Positions 13,939 to 19,115 of a stretch of DNA of 19,115 nt are shown here, one piece after another. Source of the stretch: Verrucomicrobiota bacterium (GTDB taxonomy: Bacteria > Verrucomicrobiota > Verrucomicrobiia > Opitutales > UBA953). Position 1 is the first letter of the stretch, and every line of letters starts with the position of its first letter. The DNA is taken from NCBI GenBank assembly GCA_009917805.1, contig RGES01000009.1, forward strand, positions 1 through 19,115. Direction: 5' to 3'. The position numbers were made by a program, and so were the translations under genes. Under the pieces are notes generated by a model that searched no databases, was not told where the DNA came from, and saw nothing but the letters and a program-made list of their open reading frames with translations.

Positions 13939-14553
13939 TCAGAGCGCGCGGTAGTTGGGCGACACGTTGTCGGTACCCTTGGCCTGCTCGCGCAGGCGGC
14001 GGTTCTCTTCTTCGACTTCGGCGAGGCGGGCGGCGGCCTTGGCGGCGGCGGCGTTGGCTTCGCGCAGGGCCGTGGAAGCGGCTTCGAGGTCGGCTTCGGC
14101 CTTCTTCTGCTTGGCGATCGCTTCCTTCAGTTCGGAGCCGTCGCGGAGGCGGGCGAGTTCGGCCGTGAGCTCGTTGACGCGAGCGTCGGCGGCGGCCTTG
14201 GCCTTCTCGAGCTCGGTGGCCTTCACGGCGGCCTTGCCGGCTTCGTCCTTGACCTTGGCGACGGCCTCGGCCGACTCCTTGACGGCCTTGTCCGCGGCTT
14301 CCTTGGTCTGGGCGAGAAGGGCGGCGGCCTGCTTGCCGGATTCTTCGGCGGCCTTCTTGGCGGCGAGGGATTCCTTCAGGGACTTCTCGGCGAGGTCCTT
14401 GATTTCCTTGGCGCTCTTCTGGCGGGCTTCGTTGGCTTCCTTGCTGATCTTGGCGGCGCGTTCGTTGGCGGCTTCTTCGCCGCTCCAGGTGACGATGGCC
14501 ACGCCACCGAAGGCGGCGGCGATGAGGATAAGGATGATTTCGCGGGTCTTCAT
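13939..14553 (-). CDS. Membrane-anchored alanine-rich coiled-coil protein of unknown function
   Basis: The 204-residue protein has a short basic N-terminus, one hydrophobic segment (about residues 5-23, EIILILIAAAFGGVAIVTW) and then an almost uninterrupted Ala/Lys/Glu-rich coiled coil from about 28 to 190. The coiled coil is free of Pro and Gly for long stretches. A short polar tail ends in NVSPNYRAL. The layout suggests a single anchor in the inner membrane with a periplasmic rod, like TolA- or Lpp-like spacers, but I see no sequence motif for either family and no lipobox. A candidate promoter lies just upstream and an intrinsic terminator downstream, so it may be transcribed alone. The biased composition makes similarity to other coiled coils unreliable. 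Confidence 0.8.
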   Translation of the reverse strand: MKTREIILILIAAAFGGVAIVTWSGEEAANERAAKISKEANEARQKSAKEIKDLAEKSLKESLAAKKAAEESGKQAAALLAQTKEAADKAVKESAEAVAKVKDEAGKAAVKATELEKAKAAADARVNELTAELARLRDGSELKEAIAKQKKAEADLEAASTALREANAAAAKAAARLAEVEEENRRLREQAKGTDNVSPNYRAL

Positions 14554-14571
14554 GAATGATTGATTGGCCGC

Positions 14572-14600
14572 ATCTTTGGACGACCGAACCTGCTGGTCAA
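14572..14600 (-). promoter_or_regulatory. Candidate promoter for the coiled-coil protein gene
   Basis: On the minus strand TTGACC (14600-14595) is followed after 17 bases by AAAGAT (14577-14572). The -35 box is a five of six match and the -10 box is weak. The predicted start lies about 12 bases before the ATG. It sits in the 61-base gap after nspC. Confidence 0.4.
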
Positions 14601-14614
14601 GAGATACCCCCCGC

Positions 14615-15790
14615 TCAGGAGAGGCGGTTCTTGTAGTCGGCGTACCCGAAGCGGCGCACGACCTGCGTCTGGCCCGAGGCGGGGTCGAAGCTGGCGATGG
14701 CCGGCAGGGGCACGCCGTTGAAGGTCGTGTTCTTCACGAACGTGTAGTGCGACATGTCCATGAACACCAGGCGCTGGCCGATCTTGAGCGGAGCCGCGAA
14801 GGAGTAGTCGCCGATCACGTCGCCGGCGAGGCACGTCACGCTGCCCAGACGGTAGGTGTGGGGCAGCTTGCCCGGCAGGTCGGCATCCATGATGTCGGCC
14901 CGGTAGGGCATCTCCAAGGTGTCCGGCATGTGGCAGGTCGCCGAGACGTCGATGATCGCGATGTCGACCCCGTTATGGACCAGGTCGAGGACGGTGCCGA
15001 CGAGGACGCCGGTGCCGATGCCGATGGCTTCGCCGGGCTCCAGGTAGACCTGGATGTGCTGGCCCCAGCGTTGGCGGAAGCCGGTGATCACGCGGATGAG
15101 GCGTTCGAGGTCGTAGCCCTCGCGGGTGATGTGGTGGCCGCCGCCGAAGTTGACCCACTTCATCTGCGGGATGAATTCTCCGAACTTCGCTTCGAACGCC
15201 GCGACGGTGCGTTCGAGGACGTCGGACCCCTGCTGGCACATCGTGTGGAAATGGAGTCCCTCGAGGCCGTCGAGGTCGGCGGCCGACTTGATCTCGGAGC
15301 GGAGCGTGCCGAGGCGGGAGCCGGCGGCGCAGGGATTGTAGAGTTCGACGTCGACCTCGGCGTGCTCCGGGTTGACGCGCAGGCCGAAGGAGAGCTTGCG
15401 GCCGGCGGCCTGGGCGGCGGCCTTATGACGCTTCCACTGGGTCGGCGAATTGAAGGAGATGTGGTCGGCGACGCGCAGCAGGTCGGCGAACTCCTCGTCC
15501 TTGAAGGCCGGGGAATAGGCGTGGACTTCGCCGCCGAATTCCTCGCGTCCGAGGAGGGCTTCGTGGATGCCGCTGGCGGTCGTGCCCGCGAGGTACTTCG
15601 TGATCAGCTTCGCTTCGCTGAACTGGGCGAAGCCCTTGAGCGCGAGGAGGACCTTGGCGCCCGAGCGATCCATCACCGTGCGCAGGATGCGCAGGTTCTG
15701 TTCCAGCAGGCCGCGATGGAGCACGTGGCAAGGGCTCGGGACCTTGGTCAGGTCGACTTTCCGGAAGGCTTCGGTGAGGGCGTCGGACAC
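14615..15790 (-). CDS. nspC: Carboxynorspermidine/carboxyspermidine decarboxylase
   Basis: The 391-residue PLP enzyme belongs to the alanine racemase-fold group of decarboxylases. Lys52 in LLALKGF (48-54) is the expected Schiff-base residue. FGLRVNPEH (135-143), SRLGT (158-162), HFHTMCQQGSD (180-190), VNFGGGHHIT (213-222) and YLEPGEA form the cofactor and substrate site, and DVSATCHMPD carries a Cys near the C-terminal active-site region. It decarboxylates carboxyspermidine or carboxynorspermidine to spermidine or norspermidine. The start is a GTG at 15790; no ATG lies upstream in frame. The dehydrogenase of the same pathway is the preceding gene, but a terminator-like hairpin stands between them. 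Confidence 0.92.
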   Translation of the reverse strand: MSDALTEAFRKVDLTKVPSPCHVLHRGLLEQNLRILRTVMDRSGAKVLLALKGFAQFSEAKLITKYLAGTTASGIHEALLGREEFGGEVHAYSPAFKDEEFADLLRVADHISFNSPTQWKRHKAAAQAAGRKLSFGLRVNPEHAEVDVELYNPCAAGSRLGTLRSEIKSAADLDGLEGLHFHTMCQQGSDVLERTVAAFEAKFGEFIPQMKWVNFGGGHHITREGYDLERLIRVITGFRQRWGQHIQVYLEPGEAIGIGTGVLVGTVLDLVHNGVDIAIIDVSATCHMPDTLEMPYRADIMDADLPGKLPHTYRLGSVTCLAGDVIGDYSFAAPLKIGQRLVFMDMSHYTFVKNTTFNGVPLPAIASFDPASGQTQVVRRFGYADYKNRLS

Positions 15791-15830
15791 GGCGTTGAAA
15801 TTGAGAGCGTCGGGAGGCGGTGCAAACGAA

Positions 15831-15853
15831 AAGCCCGCCTGTTCGGCGGGCTT
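15831..15853 (-). terminator. Terminator-like hairpin between the two polyamine genes
   Basis: AAGCCCGCC and GGCGGGCTT form a perfect 9-bp stem with a 5-base loop; on the minus strand TTCGTTTG follows directly. It begins 13 bases after the dehydrogenase stop and ends 40 bases before the nspC GTG, leaving little room for a separate nspC promoter. Confidence 0.7.
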
Positions 15854-15866
15854 AGGCGGCGGTCGT

Positions 15867-17066
15867 TCAGGCGACCGGCAGCTCCTTCACGTGCCAGGGC
15901 AGGCCGCGCTTGTTGAGCTCTTCCATGAACGGATCCGGATTCATCTCCTCCATGTTCCAGACGCCGGGTTTGAGCCACTGGCCGCCGGCGAGCATCGCGC
16001 CGCCGATGGCGGCCGGCACGCCGGTCGTGTAGCTGATCGCCTGGGACTTCACCTCGGCGTAGCATTCCTGGTGGTCGCAGACGTTGTAGATGAAGACCTT
16101 GCGGGGCTTGCCGTCCTTGGTGCCCGTGATCTCGCAGCCGATGCAGGTCTTGCCCTTGGTGCGGGGGCCGAGCGAGGCCGGGTCGGGGAGGAGCGCCTTC
16201 AGGAACTGGATCGGGACGATCTTGTGGCCCTGGAAGTCGATCGGGTCGATGCGGGTCATGCCGACGTTCTCGAGGACGCGCAGGTGCGTGAGGTAGTTCT
16301 CGGAGAAGGTCATGAAGAAGCGGATGCGCTTCAGGCCCTTGATGTTGATCGCGAGGGATTCGAGTTCCTCGTGGTAGAGCAGGTAGCTGTCCTTCGGGCC
16401 GACCACCGGGTAGTCGTAGACCCACTTGACGGAGAGCGGGTCGGTTTCCTTCCATTCGCCCTTTTCCCAGAAGCGGCCGCGCTGGGTGATCTCGCGGATG
16501 TTGATCTCCGGGTTGAAGTTCGTGGCGAACTTGTAGCCGTGGTCGCCGGCGTTGGCGTCCATGATGTCGATCGTCTCGATCGTGTCGAAGAGGTGCTTCT
16601 GGGCGTAGGCGCAGAAGACGTTGGTCACGCCGGGGTCGAAGCCGGAGCCGAGGAGGGCGGTGAGGCCGGCCTTCTGGAAGCGCTCGCGGTAGGCCCACTG
16701 CCAGGAGTATTCGAACTTCGCGAGGTGGGGCGGTTCGTAGTTGGCGGTGTCGACGTAATGGATGCCGGCGTGGAGGCAGGCGTCCATCAGGTTGAGGTCC
16801 TGGTAGGGCAGGGCGACGTTGATGAGCAGGTCGGCGCCGAAGGACTTGATCAGGGCGACGGTGGCCTTGACGTCGTCGGCGTCGACGGCGGCGGTGCGGA
16901 TCGTGCGGCCCGTGGCGGCCTTGACGTCGGCGGCGATGGACTTGCACTTGTTCTCGTTGCGGGAGGCCAGCATGACTTCCGAGAAGGACTCGGTCGCCAT
17001 GGCGCACTTATGGGCGACGACGTTGCCGACGCCGCCGGCGCCGATGATCAGGACTTTTTTGCTCAT
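15867..17066 (-). CDS. Carboxynorspermidine/carboxyspermidine dehydrogenase (saccharopine dehydrogenase-like)
   Basis: The 399-residue NADPH-dependent enzyme condenses L-aspartate beta-semialdehyde with a diamine (putrescine or 1,3-diaminopropane) to a carboxy-triamine, the substrate of NspC. The Rossmann loop is IGAGGVGN (8-15), followed by LASRNENKC. LINVALPYQD, HYVDTANYEPPH and LLGSGFDPGVTNVFCAYAQKH are characteristic of this Lys1-type family. I chose the ATG at 17066 because MSKKVLIIGAGG is the standard N-terminus; the 18 upstream in-frame residues are not like the family. No Shine-Dalgarno motif is seen. The gene is followed by nspC, which makes a complete pathway module. Confidence 0.92.
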   Translation of the reverse strand: MSKKVLIIGAGGVGNVVAHKCAMATESFSEVMLASRNENKCKSIAADVKAATGRTIRTAAVDADDVKATVALIKSFGADLLINVALPYQDLNLMDACLHAGIHYVDTANYEPPHLAKFEYSWQWAYRERFQKAGLTALLGSGFDPGVTNVFCAYAQKHLFDTIETIDIMDANAGDHGYKFATNFNPEINIREITQRGRFWEKGEWKETDPLSVKWVYDYPVVGPKDSYLLYHEELESLAINIKGLKRIRFFMTFSENYLTHLRVLENVGMTRIDPIDFQGHKIVPIQFLKALLPDPASLGPRTKGKTCIGCEITGTKDGKPRKVFIYNVCDHQECYAEVKSQAISYTTGVPAAIGGAMLAGGQWLKPGVWNMEEMNPDPFMEELNKRGLPWHVKELPVA

Positions 17067-17211
17067 GAGGTGACTGATTTCTGTCCACTCGGGACGGAGG
17101 GGGAAGCAAAAAGGATGCACAGTCCCGCCAAGGGTCGGTGACGCTCAGGCGACGGCGTCCGGGCAGTCCTTTCCGGACCGGCGGACCGGTCGGAAAGTAA
17201 ACCCTTTTGGC
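17067..17211 (-). other. 145-base leader gap between tRNA-Asp and the dehydrogenase gene
   Basis: The gap holds the tRNA trailer arm, the GC-rich bulged inverted repeat at 17169-17197, and a pyrimidine-rich stretch (about 17090-17112) upstream of the dehydrogenase ATG. I see no convincing promoter pair and no ORF. The polyamine genes may be read through from the tRNA transcript or from a promoter I cannot recognise. Confidence 0.4.
17169..17197. repeat. GC-rich inverted repeat with one bulge, downstream of tRNA-Asp
   Basis: CTTTCCGGACCGG and CCGGTCGGAAAG pair over 12 bp with a single extra G in the left arm and a CGGA centre. GGACCGG also occurs twice in direct orientation (17175-17181 and 17183-17189). 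There is no T-tract on the minus side, so it is not a standard terminator. It could be a processing or Rho-independent stop-like structure for the tRNA transcript. Confidence 0.5.
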
Positions 17212-17301
17212 TGGCGGGATGGGCGGGACTCGAACCCGTGACCTCCGCAGTGACAGTGCGGCGCTCTAACCAACTGAGCTACCACCCCGGTAGCCAAAAG
17301 G
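17203..17301. repeat. 10-base inverted repeat embracing tRNA-Asp
   Basis: CCTTTTGGCT (17203-17212) and AGCCAAAAGG (17292-17301) are exact reverse complements. They lie just outside the mature tRNA; the left arm begins at the terminal A of the CCA. In the precursor RNA the leader and trailer could pair to lengthen the acceptor helix, with three unpaired leader bases. Confidence 0.7.
17212..17288 (-). tRNA. tRNA-Asp (anticodon GTC)
   Basis: The 77-base cloverleaf includes an encoded CCA end. The acceptor GGGGTGG pairs with CCATCCC with one G-T wobble. The D-arm is GCTC-AGTTGGTTA-GAGC. The anticodon stem CCGCA/TGCGG holds the loop CTGTCAC with anticodon GTC. The T-arm has the TTCGAGT loop on an ACGGG/CCCGC stem, with an A-C mismatch at its base. 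The discriminator is G, as expected for aspartate. A good TTGACA box lies upstream, and flanking inverted repeats extend beyond both ends. Confidence 0.97.
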
Positions 17302-17307
17302 AAGGGT

Positions 17308-17337
17308 AACAAAGGTTTCCGGGTGGGGGTCTGTCAA
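17308..17337 (-). promoter_or_regulatory. Candidate promoter for tRNA-Asp
   Basis: On the minus strand a perfect TTGACA (17337-17332) is followed after 18 bases by TTTGTT (17313-17308). The predicted start is about 13 bases before the mature tRNA 5' end. The -10 match is weak. It lies just after the proA stop, in the 67-base gap. Confidence 0.45.
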
Positions 17338-17355
17338 ACGGAAAACCGACCCAAA

Positions 17356-18615
17356 TTAGCCCCGAACCTGACCTTGGCCGACGATTTCGAACTTCCAGGT
17401 GGTCAATTCGCGAATCCCCATGGGTCCGCGGGCGTGCAGGCGGTCCGTGGAGATGCCGACTTCGGCCCCGAACCCGAACTCGCCCCCGTCCGTGAAGCGG
17501 GTGCTGGCGTTCCAATAGACGCAGGCGCTGTCGATCTGGGCCAGGAAGGCGCGGGCGGCGGACTCGTCGGCCGTGATGATGGCGTCGGAGTGGTGCGAGC
17601 CGTAGTCTTCCACGTGAGTGACCGCTTCGGCGAGGCCGGCGACGATCTTCACGTTGAGGATGAGGCCGAGGTGTTCGGTGCGGAAGTCCTGTTCCGTGGC
17701 GGCCTTGGCGCCGGGCATCAGCGGGAGCGACAGCGCGCAGGCGCGGACCTCGGTCTTCTTCGCCGCCAGGGCGGCGGCGAGCTTCGGCAGGAATTTTCCG
17801 GCGACCGCGGCGTCGACGAGGAGGGTCTCCAGGGCGTTGCACGCGCTGGGGCGCTGGCATTTCGCGTTGAGCACGATCTGTTCGGCCATCGCGAGGTCGG
17901 CCTGCGCGTGGACGTAGACGTGGCAGATGCCGGCATCGTGCTTGATGACGGGGACCTTGGCGGAGTTGACCACCGCCTCGATGAGGCCGGGGCCGCCGCG
18001 AGGGACGATGATGTCGACGATGCCGCGGAGCGAGCCGAGGGCCGGGACGGCTTCGCGGTCGGTGAAGGGCAGGAGCGTGACGGCTTCGGCGGGGAGGCCG
18101 GCGGAGCGGAGGCCCGTCGCGAAGGACTGCGAGAGCGCGATGTTCGTATGGATCGCCTCGCTGCCGCCGCGGAGCACGCAGCCGTTGCCGGACTTCAGGC
18201 AGAGGGCGGCGGCGTCGACGGTGACGTTGGGGCGCGATTCGAAGATGATGGCGACGAGGCCGATCGGGACGCGGCGGCGGATGATGCGCAGGCCGTTCGG
18301 GCGGGTCCAATCCTCGGTGACTTCGCCGACGGGGTCGGGGAGCTTCGCGACGGCTTCGCAGGCGACGGCGATGTCTTCGAGGCGGGCGTGGTCGAGGCGG
18401 AGGCGGTCGGTCATCGCGTCCGTGAGGCCCTTGGCCTTGGCGGCGGCGAGGTCCTTGACGTTCGCTTCGAGGATGGCGGCTTCGTCGGCGCGGAGGGCTT
18501 GGGCGGCGTCGCGCAAGGCGGCGTCGCGGACGGCCGTCGGGGCGAGGGCGAGGGCGCGCGAGGCCTTCTTGGCCGTGCGGGCGATCGCCGTCACGCGCTG
18601 GAGGAGGTCGCTCAT
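17356..18615 (-). CDS. proA: Gamma-glutamyl phosphate reductase
   Basis: The 419-residue aldehyde dehydrogenase-superfamily enzyme reduces gamma-glutamyl phosphate with NADPH to glutamate semialdehyde, the second step of proline synthesis. The N-terminal region, PIGLVAIIFESRPNVTVDAA (117-136) and LKSGNGCVLRGGSEA (140-154) form the NADPH-binding fold. IVPRGGPGLI (203-212) and KHDAGICHVY (225-234) follow. The catalytic Cys259 lies in QRPSACNALET. Near the C-terminus, STRFTDGGEFGFGAEVGIST and the RGPMGIRELTTWK segment are strictly typical. The ATG overlaps the proB stop as ATGA, so the two are translationally coupled. No terminator is obvious between proA and the tRNA. Confidence 0.95.
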   Translation of the reverse strand: MSDLLQRVTAIARTAKKASRALALAPTAVRDAALRDAAQALRADEAAILEANVKDLAAAKAKGLTDAMTDRLRLDHARLEDIAVACEAVAKLPDPVGEVTEDWTRPNGLRIIRRRVPIGLVAIIFESRPNVTVDAAALCLKSGNGCVLRGGSEAIHTNIALSQSFATGLRSAGLPAEAVTLLPFTDREAVPALGSLRGIVDIIVPRGGPGLIEAVVNSAKVPVIKHDAGICHVYVHAQADLAMAEQIVLNAKCQRPSACNALETLLVDAAVAGKFLPKLAAALAAKKTEVRACALSLPLMPGAKAATEQDFRTEHLGLILNVKIVAGLAEAVTHVEDYGSHHSDAIITADESAARAFLAQIDSACVYWNASTRFTDGGEFGFGAEVGISTDRLHARGPMGIRELTTWKFEIVGQGQVRG

Positions 18616-19115
18616 TGCTTCTTCAGCGAGAAGCGCGTGCCGAGCTTCTTGCCGGCGGCGAGTTCGAGGAGGACGCCTTCGCGGCGACCGCTGGCGATGA
18701 CCGTGTCGACGCCGCCTTCGGCCGCGATCTCGGCGGCGAGCAGTTTCGTGACCATGCCGCCGACGTTGCGTTCGGAGCCGGCGCCGCCCGCGAGGGCGCG
18801 TACCGCGTCGTCGATCTTGCGGACGGAAGGGATCAGGTCGCCGGTGCCGTCGGACTTGGTCATCAGGCCCGGGATGCCGGAAAGGATGACGAGCAGGTCG
18901 GCGCCGACGAGGGCGGCGACGTGCGCCGAGAGCCGGTCGTTGTCGCCGACCTTGATCTCTTCGTCGGCGATGGCGTCGTTCTCGTTGATGATCGGGACGA
19001 AGCGTTTGCGGGCGAGGAGGAGGTCGAGGGTCGCGCGGGCGTTGCGGGTGCAGGCGCGGCTGTCGAGGTCCCAGTAGGTCAGCAGCATCTGCGAGCCCAG
19101 CAGCTTGTGGCGGCG
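18612..19115 (-). CDS. proB: Glutamate 5-kinase, C-terminal part (5' end beyond window)
   Basis: About 167 residues are visible and the reading frame stays open through the window edge, so the N-terminal third of the kinase lies outside. The amino-acid kinase fold is clear: FVPIINENDAIADEE with the conserved NENDA motif, VGDNDRLSAHVAALVGADLL, then VILSGIPGLMT, and GSERNVGGMVTKLLAAEIA, equivalent to the GTGGMxTK nucleotide-binding loop. The protein ends ten residues after LGTRF begins (LGTRFSLKKQ), so it lacks the C-terminal PUA domain found in E. coli ProB. It catalyses the first, feedback-controlled step of proline synthesis. The stop overlaps the proA start by four bases. Confidence 0.93.
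   Translation of the reverse strand, partial: RRHKLLGSQMLLTYWDLDSRACTRNARATLDLLLARKRFVPIINENDAIADEEIKVGDNDRLSAHVAALVGADLLVILSGIPGLMTKSDGTGDLIPSVRKIDDAVRALAGGAGSERNVGGMVTKLLAAEIAAEGGVDTVIASGRREGVLLELAAGKKLGTRFSLKKQ

Noticed and set aside
15567..17141. 524-residue plus-strand frame opposite the polyamine genes
   Set aside because: It is antisense to two well-identified enzymes and has no motif.
17323..19077. 584-residue open frame on the plus strand opposite proA/proB
   Set aside because: It is the GC-rich antisense shadow of proA and proB, low in complexity, and crosses two real genes.
1..19115. CRISPR array, insertion sequence, prophage or integrase gene
   Set aside because: No regular spaced repeats, transposase-like ORF, phage gene or direct att-like repeat was seen; the tRNA-Asp flanks are inverted rather than direct repeats.

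Overview
The window is GC-rich bacterial chromosome, dense with genes and mostly without strong Shine-Dalgarno motifs. The gene content points to a Gram-negative, lipid A-making member of the PVC group, most likely Verrucomicrobiota (Opitutae-like). The reasons are lpxB and an OprO/P-type porin, an oleC-oleD pair for long-chain olefin synthesis, the carboxyspermidine route to spermidine, and an lpxB neighbour from the Gfo/Idh/MocA family. The taxon is an inference from gene content only.

Layout. Positions 1-5973 lie on the minus strand. From upstream to downstream this block has a SirB1/transglutaminase-like protein, aroE (14-base overlap) and a prepilin peptidase (4-base gap). Next comes a small lipoprotein gene with its own promoter and a hairpin after it, then oleC, oleD (ATGA overlap) and a short hotdog-thioesterase-like ORF. 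Positions 6189-11818 lie on the plus strand: clpB, then a GnnA-like oxidoreductase, lpxB and a YeeZ-like SDR, the last three linked by 4-base overlaps (ATGA and GTGA). A separately promoted, highly expressed-looking porin gene follows at 11929-13323 and ends in a strong terminator. After it stands an orphan vsr-type mismatch endonuclease gene. Positions 13939-19115 return to the minus strand: proB (cut by the window edge) and proA, tRNA-Asp(GTC), carboxy(nor)spermidine dehydrogenase, carboxy(nor)spermidine decarboxylase, and a membrane-anchored alanine-rich coiled-coil protein whose terminator lies inside the 3' end of vsr.

How they work together. oleC and oleD encode two consecutive late steps of the OleABCD head-to-head hydrocarbon pathway; oleA and oleB are not in the window. 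The GnnA-like gene and lpxB suggest a lipid A operon, possibly one making a 2,3-diamino sugar backbone. The dehydrogenase/decarboxylase pair makes spermidine (or norspermidine) from aspartate semialdehyde and a diamine. proB and proA make proline.

I see no mobile element, CRISPR array or clear defence island. The least explained items are a 36-base imperfect palindrome upstream of clpB, terminator-like hairpins placed directly before oleC and before nspC, a 10-base inverted repeat embracing tRNA-Asp, the N-terminally short thioesterase ORF in frame after the oleD stop, and the orphan vsr. None amounts to a convincing new multi-gene system.
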